This document shows positions 35,797-45,632 of a DNA stretch of 64,000 nt, piece by piece. Source of the DNA: Pasteurellaceae bacterium Orientalotternb1 (GTDB lineage: Bacteria; Pseudomonadota; Gammaproteobacteria; Enterobacterales; Pasteurellaceae); the NCBI GenBank assembly GCA_011455275.1, contig CP015028.1:1214911-1278910 (forward strand), written 5' to 3'. The position numbers were made by a program, and so were the translations under genes. The notes below the pieces were generated by a model. That model did no database searches. It saw only the letters and a program-made list of their open reading frames with translations, and was not told where the DNA came from. The first letter of the stretch is position 1. Each line of letters starts with the position of its first letter.

Positions 35797-36597
35797 TTAC
35801 AAAATTTTGTCAATTTTTTCCAATCTTTTTATTTCATTCCAAATAAAATCCAGTTCAGAAAGCGTGCAAGCGGTCAGTTCCTTGCCTTGTTTTGCAAGTG
35901 TATCTTCAATTTTTCTGAACCGATTTTCAAATTTGACATTCGCCTTGCGTAAACAACTTTCTGCGTCAATTTTGTGATGACGACAGAGATTGACACTCGC
36001 AAATAGCAAATCGCCCAGTTCTTCTTCTAATCGTTCAGGGTGAAGTGGTGATTGGGCTAATTCTTCACAGACTTCTTGCCACTCTTCCGCCACTTTATCT
36101 TGCACATCATGCCAATTGTCCCAATCAAACCCCACTTTAGCACAACGCTTTTGTAATTTTTGAGTGCGGGTAAGTGCGGGTAAGGCGAATGGTAGATCGT
36201 CTAAGATGGAATTTTGCCCCTTGGCTTTTTTCTCCGCCGCTTTTTGGGCTTCCCAGTTCTGCAACGCTTCTTCGCTATTTTGAGCAGACTTATCGCCAAA
36301 AACGTGTGGATGGCGGAAGATCAATTTGTCGTGCAAATCTTGTACGACATCATTAAACGTAAAATTTCCTTCTTCTGTTGCAAGTTGGCTTAAAAAAATG
36401 ACTTGTAACAGTAAATCGCCTAATTCTTCTCGCAAAGCAGTGCGATTATTGGTGTGCAAGGCTTCTGCGACTTCGTAGGTTTCTTCCAACAAATGAGGCA
36501 ACATTGAATCAAATGTTTGTTTAATATCCCAAGGGCAACCTGTTTGTGGATCACGCAGTTTAGCCACCACATCAAGTAAAGCGGTCAAATTTGTCAT
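35797..36597 (-). CDS. mazG: Nucleoside triphosphate pyrophosphohydrolase MazG
   Basis: GGAG before ATG 36597 selects this start over one 27 bp upstream. 266 residues with two MazG domains; LRDPQTGCPWDIKQTFDSML and EExxE-type motifs EETYEVAEAL and EELGDLLLQVIF, repeated as EEWQEVCEEL and EELGDLLFASVNL. It removes non-canonical or excess NTPs. An uptake signal near the 3' end encodes part of the C-terminus. Confidence 0.95.
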   Translation of the reverse strand: MTNLTALLDVVAKLRDPQTGCPWDIKQTFDSMLPHLLEETYEVAEALHTNNRTALREELGDLLLQVIFLSQLATEEGNFTFNDVVQDLHDKLIFRHPHVFGDKSAQNSEEALQNWEAQKAAEKKAKGQNSILDDLPFALPALTRTQKLQKRCAKVGFDWDNWHDVQDKVAEEWQEVCEELAQSPLHPERLEEELGDLLFASVNLCRHHKIDAESCLRKANVKFENRFRKIEDTLAKQGKELTACTLSELDFIWNEIKRLEKIDKIL

Positions 36598-36607
36598 ATT
36601 TTCTCCA

Positions 36608-36637
36608 AATGAAAAACCCTGCAATCGCAGGGTTAAT
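36608..36637 (-). terminator. Hairpin after module copy 2
   Basis: AACCCTGC and GCAGGGTT pair around GATT just past the 27-codon gene on the minus strand, followed there by TTTTTC. Confidence 0.75.
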
Positions 36638-36639
36638 AA

Positions 36640-36723
36640 TTATTTCACAAAGTGTCTCACCGCCATTGCAATGCCGAATGTTACTAAGGCAAACATTGCA
36701 AGTCCAAAGGTCATACCTGTCAT
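36640..36723 (-). CDS. 27-residue hydrophobic peptide (module copy 2, protein B)
   Basis: Start ATG overlaps the upstream stop (ATGA). The product MTGMTFGLAMFALVTFGIAM then AVRHFVK is one membrane helix with a basic tail, the same 27-residue length as its counterpart at 23882-23965. GAGGAGAT at the end of the upstream gene is its ribosome binding site. Too short for usual gene finders. Confidence 0.65.
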   Translation of the reverse strand: MTGMTFGLAMFALVTFGIAMAVRHFVK

Positions 36724-36950
36724 AATGGATCTCCTCGTAGTTTGGATTTTCTTAAATAGCGGCTAATAAAAAGCCAAAAATATGCTCCGATCAGTAAGAA
36801 AATTGAATTGAGTATTTTCATTAATACGGTTTCATTGCCATAAAGCATAACAGGTATGGCTAGAATTGCAACTTTTGCAATATCGTCTGAAATTTTTGCC
36901 CACGCATCAAGGGTTTCAAATTCAATTGGGCGTTTAAAAATGTTCCACAT
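36720..36950 (-). CDS. Small two-helix membrane protein (module copy 2, protein A)
   Basis: AGGAGG is spaced correctly for the second of two ATGs (36950). The 76-residue protein starts MWNIFKRPIEFETLDAWAKI and contains SDDIAKVAILAIPVMLYGNE, then a second hydrophobic stretch (ILNSIFLLIGAYFWLFI) and a basic end. It is paralogous to 23641-23880. A LexA box lies 40 bp upstream, so expression should rise with DNA damage. Confidence 0.72.
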   Translation of the reverse strand: MWNIFKRPIEFETLDAWAKISDDIAKVAILAIPVMLYGNETVLMKILNSIFLLIGAYFWLFISRYLRKSKLRGDPL

Positions 36951-36989
36951 CATTCCTCCTAAATCGCTAAAATACGGGTTATAATTTTA

Positions 36990-37005
36990 CTGTGTAAATA
37001 TACAG
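36990..37005 (-). promoter_or_regulatory. LexA (SOS) box
   Basis: CTGT-GTAAATAT-ACAG, a perfect CTGT-N8-ACAG core, with outer TA on one side (TACTGT). It overlaps the -35 region of the minus-strand module; TATAAC on the minus strand (about 36983-36978) could be the -10. The divergent pepP starts 87 bp on the other side and might also be affected. Confidence 0.75.
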
Positions 37006-37091
37006 CTTGAAAGCAAAAATTTCACGCAGCCGAGCAGAAATCTTATGCTACAATTCGACCGCTTGTATTTTCATACTTAAAGGATTTCATT

Positions 37092-38414
37092 ATGGATTTA
37101 ACCTACCTTCAAAAAATGCCACAAGCTGAATTTAGCCAACGCCGCCAACGGGTGTTTGAGCAAATGCAAGACAATTCAGCCTTGATTGTCTTTACTGAAA
37201 CGGAAAAACGCCGTAATAGCGATTGTGACTATTTGTTTCGCCCAGACAGCTATTTTTGGTATCTCACGGGCTTTGCCGAGCCGCAATCGGCGTTATTGCT
37301 GATCAAACAAGACGGCAAATGCGACAGCGTCATTTTTTTACGCAAAAAAGATCCGCTGATGGAAACGTGGAACGGTCGTCGTTTAGGGATCGATGCCGCA
37401 CCTCAAACCTTAGAAATGAACGAGGCTTTTGATATCGATGAAATGCAATCGGTATTTGCAAAAAAATTGGCAAATCTGACCGCTTGTTACTACGCTCGTG
37501 GTTTGCAACCATGGGGCGATAAGATTGTGTTTGACAGCTTTGATGCGATTAACGCTCAACGTCAAAAAGTCCCAACCACGTTGATTGACTGGCAGCCGAT
37601 GCTATCTGAAATGCGTCTGTTTAAGTCAGAAAATGAAATTGCGTTAATGCAACAAGCCTGCCAAATTTCCGCCCTTGCACACCTGCGAGCAATGAAACAG
37701 ACCCGCCCAAATCGCTATGAAATGGAAATTGAAGGCGAAATTCAGCACGAATTCTCCCGCTTTGGTTCCCGTTTTGCGTCCTATAATCAAATCGTGGCGG
37801 GCGGTGATAACGCTTGCATTTTGCACTACAACGAAAACGATCAGGTATTGCAAGACGGTGATTTACTGCTGATCGATTCAGGGGCAGAGTTTGCGATGTA
37901 TGCGGGCGATATTACCCGAACCATTCCAGTCAATGGCAAGTTCAGTCAAGCCCAGCGGGAAGTGTATGAAATCGTGCTAGAGGCGTTAAAAGAAGCGACC
38001 AAATTGCTCGTACCGAATAGTTCGATTAAAGCTGCAAATGATAAAGCGGTAGAAATTATGACTGCGGGAATGGTACGTCTTGGCATTCTGAAAGGCGATG
38101 TGGCAACGCTTATCGAAGAAAAAGCCTATAAACAATTTTATATGCACGGTTTAGGGCATTGGTTGGGCTTGGATGTCCACGATGTCGGCGAATACGGCAC
38201 TGATCGCGATCGCCCTCTCGAAATTGGAATGGTGCTGACCGTGGAACCAGGGCTTTATATTCCGAAAAATGCTGATGTGCCAGAACAGTACAAAGGCATT
38301 GGTATTCGGATCGAAGATGATCTTCTCATCACTGAATACGGTAATAAAAACCTCACCTGCGGCGTGCCAAAAGAGATCGAAGAAATCGAAGCGATAATGG
38401 CAGAAAATAAGTAA
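37092..38414 (+). CDS. pepP: Xaa-Pro aminopeptidase PepP
   Basis: 440 residues of the M24B family. The N-terminal creatinase-like domain (SDCDYLFRPDSYFWYLTGF) precedes the pita-bread catalytic domain with metal ligands in LIDSGAEFAMYAGDITRT, HGLGHWLGLDVHD, VEPGLYI and GIRIEDD. Cleaves N-terminal residues before proline. AAAGG upstream of the ATG. Confidence 0.96.
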   Translation: MDLTYLQKMPQAEFSQRRQRVFEQMQDNSALIVFTETEKRRNSDCDYLFRPDSYFWYLTGFAEPQSALLLIKQDGKCDSVIFLRKKDPLMETWNGRRLGIDAAPQTLEMNEAFDIDEMQSVFAKKLANLTACYYARGLQPWGDKIVFDSFDAINAQRQKVPTTLIDWQPMLSEMRLFKSENEIALMQQACQISALAHLRAMKQTRPNRYEMEIEGEIQHEFSRFGSRFASYNQIVAGGDNACILHYNENDQVLQDGDLLLIDSGAEFAMYAGDITRTIPVNGKFSQAQREVYEIVLEALKEATKLLVPNSSIKAANDKAVEIMTAGMVRLGILKGDVATLIEEKAYKQFYMHGLGHWLGLDVHDVGEYGTDRDRPLEIGMVLTVEPGLYIPKNADVPEQYKGIGIRIEDDLLITEYGNKNLTCGVPKEIEEIEAIMAENK

Positions 38415-38422
38415 GGTAAGAA

Positions 38423-38448
38423 AAAAGGCTTTCAATTGAAAGCCTTTT
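38423..38448. terminator. Bidirectional terminator between pepP and purK
   Basis: AAAAGGCTTTC (38423-38433), loop AATT, GAAAGCCTTTT (38438-38448). Confidence 0.88.
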
Positions 38449-38486
38449 GATTTGCAAAGTTTTTAACGGAACTGACCGCTTGTATG

Positions 38487-39578
38487 TCAAATTTTCAGCT
38501 TGTCTGCCGCCCACGTTAATCCAGAGTGGAAATCTTCCGTCAAAAGCGGTTTGAATTGTTGCAAGCGTTCGGCTAAATAGGCTTTGTTTGGGTGACAAAG
38601 GTTGATGTGTCCGACTTTACGACCTTCACGCACTGCTTTTCCATACCAATGCAGTTGGCAGAACGGTTGAGCAAGCCATTGGTTTGTGTGTTTGATGCCG
38701 ATCAGGTTGAGCATCACACTTGGGGCAATGGCTTTCAGTTCTGGTGTTGGCAAATCAAGTAACGCTCGTAAATGCAGTTCAAATTGACTGATTGAGCAAC
38801 CGAGTTGTGTCCAGTGTCCGCTGTTGTGGACGCGTGGAGCGAGTTCGTTGATCAGCAATTTATCGCCAACTACAAAACATTCCATCGCCATTACGCCAAC
38901 GTAGTCCAACTCGTGCATAATCGCAGACAACATCTGTTCTGCTTGCTGTTGGAATGCTTGTTGATGTGGCAAGTCTGGATTCATTACGCTATACCGCAAA
39001 ATGCCGTTTTGTTGCAAGTTATGGGTTACAGGGTAAAAACGGGTTTCGCCATGACGGAAGCGAGCCCCAACCAGCGATACTTCGCCGTCAAAAGGAATGA
39101 ATTTTTCCGCAATCACTTCACCAAAGAGATCGGGGGTGATCTGGTTGAGATTGTCTTTGGTGATAATCCATTGTCCACGTCCGTCATATCCGCCAGTACG
39201 GCGTTTCACGACTATTTTTTCTCCAACATTTTCAAAAACTTGCTGCCATTGTTCAGGCGTTTCTAATAATTGCCAAGGAGAAGTTGCAAGGTTGAGTTGG
39301 TCGAGTAATGATTTTTGGGTTAAACGATCTGCCAATTTGCCGAACACGTTGAGATTAACAAAATTCGGGTGATTGCCGAGTAATTGGGTGAGTGGCGTAT
39401 CCGTCCAACGTTCAATTTCAGCAGTGATTAGGCTGTCTGGTTCAATCTCAAACACAGGGGCATCAAATGCCAGCGGGCGAACGTCAATATCCAACGGTGC
39501 TCCTGCGTAACGCAACATTCTGCCAAGTTGTCCGTTACCAAGCACATAAACGGTAGGGTAGGTGTTACTTTTTTGCAT
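38487..39578 (-). CDS. purK: 5-(carboxyamino)imidazole ribonucleotide synthase PurK
   Basis: ATP-grasp enzyme that carboxylates AIR in purine synthesis. ATG 39578 gives 363 residues starting just before VYVLGNGQLGRML, as in the family. Other signatures: VVKRRTGGYDGRGQW, ECFVVGDKLLINELAPRVHNSGHWT. Same strand as purE, from which it is separated by a gene remnant. Confidence 0.95.
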   Translation of the reverse strand: MQKSNTYPTVYVLGNGQLGRMLRYAGAPLDIDVRPLAFDAPVFEIEPDSLITAEIERWTDTPLTQLLGNHPNFVNLNVFGKLADRLTQKSLLDQLNLATSPWQLLETPEQWQQVFENVGEKIVVKRRTGGYDGRGQWIITKDNLNQITPDLFGEVIAEKFIPFDGEVSLVGARFRHGETRFYPVTHNLQQNGILRYSVMNPDLPHQQAFQQQAEQMLSAIMHELDYVGVMAMECFVVGDKLLINELAPRVHNSGHWTQLGCSISQFELHLRALLDLPTPELKAIAPSVMLNLIGIKHTNQWLAQPFCQLHWYGKAVREGRKVGHINLCHPNKAYLAERLQQFKPLLTEDFHSGLTWAADKLKI

Positions 39579-39656
39579 AATCTTCTCTGGTAGGGGGACT
39601 AGCCCCATTTGTAAAATTTTTGGAAAATCTGACCGCTTGTGGCGGTATTTTTAGGA

Positions 39657-39903
39657 TTAAAAATAATTCCTTAAGGATTGGCTAACTGCTTGATTTAACA
39701 GCACGAGTAGTTTAATTCGGGCTTTTGGTCCGCTAAGTCCTTGGGTGAAAATCACGCCTTGCTGTTTGAGCTGTTTACCACCACCGAGATAATCATAAAC
39801 ATCTTGTGTGATGCTGTTAAAGGCTCGAGAAACCAGCTCCACAGGAATTTTCGCCGCTAAGAGTGGTTCCGCCCGTATGTAAAATCAGCAGTTTCTTTGC
39901 CAT
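39657..39903 (-). pseudogene. Remnant of an asparaginase-like gene between purE and purK
   Basis: The minus strand from ATG 39903 reads MAKKLLILHTGGT, an asparaginase N-terminus with the catalytic-Thr motif TGGT, then jumps into VELVSRAFNSITQDVYDYLG and GLSGPKARIKLLVLLNQ, which read as the C-terminal part of the same family in another frame. The middle of the gene is deleted. It lies one base after the purE stop side, so it was once part of a purE-x-purK operon. Confidence 0.6.
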
Positions 39904-39904
39904 A

Positions 39905-40399
39905 TTATGCGATGCGTGGATCTGGATTGTCTAAAACGCTTTGGGTTTGTTCATTACGGAATTGTTGCAATTTTTGAGCTAATTCAGGATTAAATGCCGC
40001 TAAAATTTGTGCTGCGAGTAAAGCCGCATTTGCCGCACCTGCAGGTCCGATCGCCAAGGTACCAACAGGAATGCCCTTTGGCATTTGTACGATAGAGTAG
40101 AGACTATCCACACCGCTTAACATTGAGCTTTTCACAGGCACACCAAGCACGGGAACAATCGTTTTGGCAGCAATCATCCCAGGTAAATGAGCTGCACCGC
40201 CAGCCCCTGCGATAATCACTTTATAGCCGTTCGCTTGAGCGGTTTCGGCAAAGGTGAATAGTTTATCGGGGGTGCGATGTGCGGAGACCACTTCAACGTG
40301 GTAAGGAAGGTCAAATTGGTCGAGAATTTGTGTTGCTTCCGACATTGTCGCCCAATCCGATTTTGAGCCCATTACGATCGCAATTTCAGGTTTGTTCAT
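39905..40399 (-). CDS. purE: N5-CAIR mutase PurE
   Basis: 164 residues from ATG 40399, shown by alignment of [16 protein letters not shown] with the family. Signatures: [37 protein letters not shown]. Works with PurK. A PurR operator is 52 bp upstream. Confidence 0.96.
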   Translation of the reverse strand: MNKPEIAIVMGSKSDWATMSEATQILDQFDLPYHVEVVSAHRTPDKLFTFAETAQANGYKVIIAGAGGAAHLPGMIAAKTIVPVLGVPVKSSMLSGVDSLYSIVQMPKGIPVGTLAIGPAGAANAALLAAQILAAFNPELAQKLQQFRNEQTQSVLDNPDPRIA

Positions 40400-40450
40400 T
40401 GAAAATCTCGCTATCAAAATACAAAAAAACAGGCATCAGAATACCACAAA

Positions 40451-40466
40451 ACGCAAACGTTTGCTT
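40451..40466 (-). promoter_or_regulatory. PurR operator upstream of purE
   Basis: ACGCAAACGTTTGCTT fits the PurR consensus ACGCAAACGTTTNCNT fully. The 40418-40860 gap also contains two uptake signals (about 40531 and 40580, inverted) and the aceE leader; I saw no clear PdhR site. Confidence 0.85.
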
Positions 40467-40860
40467 AAAAATATGAGTAGTAAATCTGTAAAATTGACTG
40501 CTTGTTGCGTTGAAATTTGGTGGGATACTTTACAAGCGGTTTTTTCGTAGTTCAGATTTGCAAAATTTGATCGAAATCAGACCGCTTATGTGCGTTATAG
40601 GCGGTCAAAAATGGACAAAATCCATTGATTTTGTTATCTTGTGTGCAAATTTTTCTACATTTTTTCAACAAGTTTTAAATGTTGTTAAAAATCAAGTAGA
40701 TAGCACAAAGTTATAAGCAAGGTTGGCTGATTTTTTAGGTATAAATGAGAGTGTGCTTAAGCTTTCTGCAAACTTTTGTAATGATTTTGTGTGTAAGATT
40801 TCAGCAGATGATAAGCTGTTGGCTTATCAATTTTATTCACTCATAAAAAAGGAAAAAACT

Positions 40861-43518
40861 ATGTCAGAATTGTTAGCACACGACGTAGATCCATTCGAGA
40901 CACAAGAATGGTTAGATTCAGTTAATTCTTTAGTTAAAGAAGAAGGAACTGAACGTGCACAATATATTATTCAACAAGTGATGCAACACGCTCGTACGCA
41001 GGGCGTTGGGCTTCCATCAGGCATTACCACTGACTATGTGAACACAATCCCTGTTTCTGAACAGCCAGTTTATCCAGGTAACAAAGAAATTGAACGTCGT
41101 ATCCGTTCTGCAGTACGTTGGAATGCGATTGCAATGGTATTACGCAGCCAGAAAAAAGATTTGGATTTAGGCGGTCATATTTCGACTTTCCAATCTGCAG
41201 CGACAATGTATGAAGTCTGCTTCAACCACTTTTTCAAAGCCGCAACCGACAAAGACGGTGGTGACTTAGTGTATTCGCAAGGCCACGCTGCACCAGGTAT
41301 CTATGCACGTTCTTTCTTAGAAGGGCGTTTAACCGCAGAACAGTTAGATAACTTCCGCCAAGAAGCTTTCGTTGATGGCTTATCTTCTTACCCACACCCG
41401 AAATTGATGCCTGAATACTGGCAGTTCTCAACGGTTTCAATGGGGTTAGGTCCTGTAAATGCGATTTACCAAGCACGTTTCTTAAAATACTTACACAACC
41501 GTGGTATTAAAGATACCTCTGGTCAAACCGTTTATGCTTTCTTAGGCGATGGTGAGATGGACGAAATCGAGTCTAAAGGAGCATTAACCGTTGCGGGTCG
41601 TGAGAAATTAGATAACTTAATTTTTATCATCAGCTGTAACTTACAACGCTTGGACGGCCCAGTAAATGGTAATGGCAAAATCGTTCAAGAACTTGAAGGC
41701 TTGTTCAACGGAGCGGGTTGGGAAGTGATCAAAGTGTTATGGGGTAGCGGTTGGGATAAACTGTTCGCCAAAGACACATCAGGCAAATTGGCTCAGTTGA
41801 TGATGGAAGTGGTTGATGGCGACTACTTAACCTTTAAATCAAAAGACGGTGCGTATATTCGTGAACACTTCTTCGGTCGTTTCCCTGAAACCGCAGCATT
41901 AGTGGCAGATATGACAGACGATGAGATTTGGGCATTACGCCGTGGGGCTCACGATTGCGAAAAAATGTATGCGGCATTTGACCGTGCAAAACGTTCAAAT
42001 CGCCCAGTGGTGATTTTAGCTCACCAAGTAAAAGGCTATAAAATTCCAGAAGCGGAAAGTAAAAATACCGCTCACCAATCGAAAAAAATGTCATTAGAAA
42101 GCTTAAAAGGTTTCCGTGACTATTTCCACTTGCCATTAACTGACGAGCAAGTTGAAAATCTAGACTACATCACTTTCCCAGAAGGTTCAGAAGAGTACAA
42201 CTACTTGCACGGTCATCGTAAAGAGTTAAACGGCTACTTGCCTGCTCGTCGTCCTAAATTTGATGTGGAATACAAAGTGCCTGCATTAGAAGAATTCCAA
42301 GCGTTGTTAGATGCTCAACCACGTGGTATTTCAACCACAATGGCATTTTCTCGTGTACTCAATATCTTATTGAAAGACAAAAACATCGGCAAAACTATCG
42401 TACCAATCATTGCAGACGAAGCCCGTACCTTTGGTATGGAAGGCTTATTCCGTCAAATCGGTATTTATAACCCGCACGGTCAAAACTATGTTCCATCAGA
42501 CCGTGATTTAGTGGCGTACTACCGTGAAGCGACAGATGGTCAAGTATTGCAAGAAGGTATCAATGAGTTAGGGGCAACGGCCTCTTGGGTGGCGGCAGCG
42601 ACCTCATACTCGGTGAACAACCAACCGATGATCCCATTCTTCATCTACTACTCAATGTTCGGCTTCCAACGTGTGGGCGATATGATGTGGTTAGCAGGTG
42701 ACCAATTAGCCCGTGGCTTTATGATCGGTGGTACTTCAGGTCGTACCACCTTAAACGGCGAAGGCTTACAGCACGAAGATGGTCACAGCCATATCCAAGC
42801 GGGCGTAATTCCTAACTGTATTACTTACGACCCAGCGTTTGCCTTTGAAGTCGCAGTGATTGTACAAGACGGTATCAACCGTATGTACGGCGAAAAACAA
42901 GAAGATGTGTTCTACTACATCACTACCTTAAACGAAATCACTGAACAACCAGCAATGCCAGCAGGTGCAGAAGAAGGGATCCGTAAAGGTCTTTATAAAT
43001 TCGAAACCGTGGAAGGTAAAGGCAAAGGTCACGTTCAATTATTAGGATCAGGTGCGATTATGCGTCACGTTCGTGAAGCAGCACAGATCCTTGCACGTGA
43101 CTACGGTGTGACTTCGGATGTGTTCTCTGCACCATCATTTAACGAATTAGGTCGTGAAGGTACGGATGCAGTACGTTGGAACTTATTACACCCAACCGAA
43201 ACCCCACGTGTGCCATACGTTGCACAAGTGTTGGCAGATTTACCAACGGTGGCTTCCACCGACTATATGAAGCTCTACGCAGAGCAAATTCGTGCTTATG
43301 TGCCAAGCAAACACTACCACGTGTTAGGGACAGACGGTTTCGGTCGTTCAGACAGCCGTGCAAACTTGCGTGAACACTTTGAAGTCGATGAGCGTTACGT
43401 TGTTGTTGCTGCATTAACGCAATTAGCCAAAGAAGGCACAATTGAGTTGAAAGTGGTGGCAGAAGCCATTGAAAAATTCGGCTTGAACGTAGATCGTATC
43501 AATCCATTGTACGCATAA
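40861..43518 (+). CDS. aceE: Pyruvate dehydrogenase E1 component
   Basis: Thiamine-diphosphate enzyme that decarboxylates pyruvate and acetylates the E2 lipoyl group. AAAAGGAAAA before ATG 40861 and the N-terminus MSELLAHDVDPFETQEWLDS fix the start; the longer upstream frame is not conserved. 885 residues, with the ThDP motif GDGEMDEIES...NLQRLDGPVNGN and GHSHIQAGVIPNCITYDPA-type sequence. First gene of aceE-aceF-lpdA. Confidence 0.97.
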   Translation: MSELLAHDVDPFETQEWLDSVNSLVKEEGTERAQYIIQQVMQHARTQGVGLPSGITTDYVNTIPVSEQPVYPGNKEIERRIRSAVRWNAIAMVLRSQKKDLDLGGHISTFQSAATMYEVCFNHFFKAATDKDGGDLVYSQGHAAPGIYARSFLEGRLTAEQLDNFRQEAFVDGLSSYPHPKLMPEYWQFSTVSMGLGPVNAIYQARFLKYLHNRGIKDTSGQTVYAFLGDGEMDEIESKGALTVAGREKLDNLIFIISCNLQRLDGPVNGNGKIVQELEGLFNGAGWEVIKVLWGSGWDKLFAKDTSGKLAQLMMEVVDGDYLTFKSKDGAYIREHFFGRFPETAALVADMTDDEIWALRRGAHDCEKMYAAFDRAKRSNRPVVILAHQVKGYKIPEAESKNTAHQSKKMSLESLKGFRDYFHLPLTDEQVENLDYITFPEGSEEYNYLHGHRKELNGYLPARRPKFDVEYKVPALEEFQALLDAQPRGISTTMAFSRVLNILLKDKNIGKTIVPIIADEARTFGMEGLFRQIGIYNPHGQNYVPSDRDLVAYYREATDGQVLQEGINELGATASWVAAATSYSVNNQPMIPFFIYYSMFGFQRVGDMMWLAGDQLARGFMIGGTSGRTTLNGEGLQHEDGHSHIQAGVIPNCITYDPAFAFEVAVIVQDGINRMYGEKQEDVFYYITTLNEITEQPAMPAGAEEGIRKGLYKFETVEGKGKGHVQLLGSGAIMRHVREAAQILARDYGVTSDVFSAPSFNELGREGTDAVRWNLLHPTETPRVPYVAQVLADLPTVASTDYMKLYAEQIRAYVPSKHYHVLGTDGFGRSDSRANLREHFEVDERYVVVAALTQLAKEGTIELKVVAEAIEKFGLNVDRINPLYA

Positions 43519-43526
43519 CATCAGTA

Positions 43527-43645
43527 ATTCTCCCCTTGCGGAAGCAGGGGGGAGTACCGCCGAAGGCGGGGAGGGAGGACAAGCGGTCAGATCTTTCTGA
43601 TTTTTTGCAAATTTTCCCCTATCCCCTTGTTCCGCAAGTTTGGTA
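43527..43645. repeat. Third, diverged copy of the CCCCTTGCGG intergenic repeat
   Basis: Starts TTCTCCCCTTGCGGAAGCAG, includes GTACCGCCGAAGGCGGGGAG (the same internal text as the 3526 copy), an uptake signal ACAAGCGGTCAGAT, TTTTTTGCAAAT and ends CCCCTTGTTCCGCAAG. It sits between aceE and aceF. Confidence 0.6.
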
Positions 43646-43702
43646 GGGTGGGTCCTCACCCACCAGCCCGAAAATCGTTCGGTGGATCAAGGCTCTCCCT
43701 AC
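43643..43702. repeat. Second GTAGGGTGG intergenic repeat
   Basis: GTAGGGTGGGTCCTCACCC at the left and GGTGGATCAAGGCTCTCCCTAC at the right, an approximate inverse, as at 8553-8643. (The right arm is quoted as two pieces: GGTGGATCAAGG and CTCTCCCTAC.) It abuts the unit before it. Confidence 0.55.
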
Positions 43703-43725
43703 GATGAAAAAGAAGGAAAAATAAA

Positions 43726-45630
43726 ATGTCAAAACAAATTCAAGTACCCGATATCGGTGGCGATGAAGTTACTGTAACGGAAGTGATGGTCAAAGTTGGC
43801 GACACGATTGCGGTCGATCAATCAATCATCAATGTGGAAGGCGACAAAGCCTCAATGGAAGTCCCTGCACCAGAAGCGGGCGTGGTAAAAGAAGTATTAG
43901 TGAAAGTGGGCGATAAAGTCACCACAGGCTCACCAATGTTAGTGTTAGAAAGTGCAGACGCAGCACCCGCACCACAAGCGGCAGCTCCTGTTGCAAAAGC
44001 TGATCCAGTGCCAACGGCGGCAAGTGTGGTAGTTGATGTAAATGTACCAGACATTGGCGGTGATGAAGTCAATGTCACTGAAATTATGGTAAAAGTGGGT
44101 GATAAAGTTGAAGTTGATCAATCTATCATCAACGTGGAAGGCGATAAGGCATCAATGGAAGTACCAGCACCAATCGCAGGTGTGGTGAAAGAAATTCTGA
44201 TCAATGTAGGCGATAAAGTTTCAACGGGTAAATTAGTGATGCGTTTTGAAGTGGCAGGTGCAGCACCTGTAGTAGCACCACCTCAAGCAGCGGCTACTCC
44301 AGCACCTCAAGCGACAGGATCTGTGATTAAAGAAGTCAATGTACCAGACATCGGTGGCGATGAAGTCAATGTCACCGAAATTATGGTGAAAGTGGGCGAT
44401 AAAGTTGAAGTTGATCAATCTATCATCAACGTGGAAGGTGATAAAGCCTCAATGGAAGTGCCAGCACCAATCGCAGGTGTGGTGAAAGAAATTTTGATCA
44501 ATGTAGGCGATAAAGTTTCAACAGGCAAATTAATTATGAAATTTGAAGTGGCGGGAGCGGCTCCTGCGACAGCACCTGTTGCTCAAGCAGTTGCCCCACA
44601 ACCTGCGGTGACTCCAGCTCCAGCAGCACAATCAGGCAATGTGTCTGGTTTAAGCCAAGAACAAGTGGTAGCAAGTGCAGGTTACGCACACGCCACGCCA
44701 GTGATCCGCCGTTTAGCTCGTGAATTTGGCGTAAGTTTAGACAACGTGAAAGGCACAGGTCGCAAAGGTCGCATCGTTAAAGAAGACATTGAAGCCTATG
44801 TGAAAACTGCGGTGAAAGTGTTTGAAGAAGTGAAAGCAGGTAAAGCCCCTTCAGCTGCAGGCACAGGTGTGGCGAACGGTGCAGGTTTAGGCTTGTTACC
44901 GTGGCCAAAAGTAGACTTCAGCAAATTTGGTGAAGTGGAAGAAGTGGAATTAAGCCGTATCAACAAGATCTCAGGGGCGAACTTACACCGTAACTGGGTG
45001 ATGATTCCGCACGTGACTCACTTCGACCGTACCGACATCACCGAGTTAGAAGCGTTCCGTAAATCACAAAACGACATTGTGGCGAAACAGAAACTCGATG
45101 TGAAAATCACGCCAGTGGTATTCATTATGAAAGCCGTGGCGAAAGCGTTAGAAGCCTTCCCACGTTTCAACAGCTCAATTTCTGAAGATGGGCAAAAACT
45201 TACCATTAAGAAATATATCAACATCGGTGTGGCGGTGGATACCCCGAATGGTTTAGTCGTTCCTGTGTTCAAAAATGTGAACAAAAAAGGCATTATCGAG
45301 CTTTCTCGTGAGTTGATGGAAGTGTCGAAAAAAGCCCGTGACGGTAAATTGTCTGGCTCAGATATGCAAGGCGGCTGTTTCACTATTTCAAGCCTTGGCG
45401 GTATCGGTACTACCCACTTTACTCCGATCGTGAACGCACCAGAAGTTGCAATCCTAGGTGTATCAAAATCTGAAATGATGCCTGTTTGGAACGGTAAAGA
45501 GTTCCAACCACGCTTGATGTTGCCGTTGTCGTTATCCTTCGACCACCGCGTGATTGACGGTGCAGACGGTGCGAGATTCCTAAGCTACATCAACGGTGTG
45601 TTAGCGGACATTCGTCGTTTAGTAATGTAA
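43726..45630 (+). CDS. aceF: Pyruvate dehydrogenase E2 (dihydrolipoamide acetyltransferase)
   Basis: 634 residues. Three N-terminal lipoyl domains at about 1-76, 103-178 and 204-280, each with the lipoylated lysine in [11 protein letters not shown] and separated by Ala/Pro-rich linkers, then the E1/E3-binding domain ([14 protein letters not shown]) and the catalytic domain with HRVIDGADG. Domains 2 and 3 are nearly identical in protein and DNA, which suggests recent duplication or gene conversion. AAGGAAAAATAAA precedes the ATG. Confidence 0.97.
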   Translation: MSKQIQVPDIGGDEVTVTEVMVKVGDTIAVDQSIINVEGDKASMEVPAPEAGVVKEVLVKVGDKVTTGSPMLVLESADAAPAPQAAAPVAKADPVPTAASVVVDVNVPDIGGDEVNVTEIMVKVGDKVEVDQSIINVEGDKASMEVPAPIAGVVKEILINVGDKVSTGKLVMRFEVAGAAPVVAPPQAAATPAPQATGSVIKEVNVPDIGGDEVNVTEIMVKVGDKVEVDQSIINVEGDKASMEVPAPIAGVVKEILINVGDKVSTGKLIMKFEVAGAAPATAPVAQAVAPQPAVTPAPAAQSGNVSGLSQEQVVASAGYAHATPVIRRLAREFGVSLDNVKGTGRKGRIVKEDIEAYVKTAVKVFEEVKAGKAPSAAGTGVANGAGLGLLPWPKVDFSKFGEVEEVELSRINKISGANLHRNWVMIPHVTHFDRTDITELEAFRKSQNDIVAKQKLDVKITPVVFIMKAVAKALEAFPRFNSSISEDGQKLTIKKYINIGVAVDTPNGLVVPVFKNVNKKGIIELSRELMEVSKKARDGKLSGSDMQGGCFTISSLGGIGTTHFTPIVNAPEVAILGVSKSEMMPVWNGKEFQPRLMLPLSLSFDHRVIDGADGARFLSYINGVLADIRRLVM

Positions 45631-45632
45631 TG

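Noticed and set aside
40470-40860. PdhR operator before aceE
   Set aside because: No ATTGGT-N3-ACCAAT-type site was seen.
40723-40860. Longer aceE start
   Set aside because: The 46 extra residues are not family-like, and a good ribosome binding site precedes ATG 40861.
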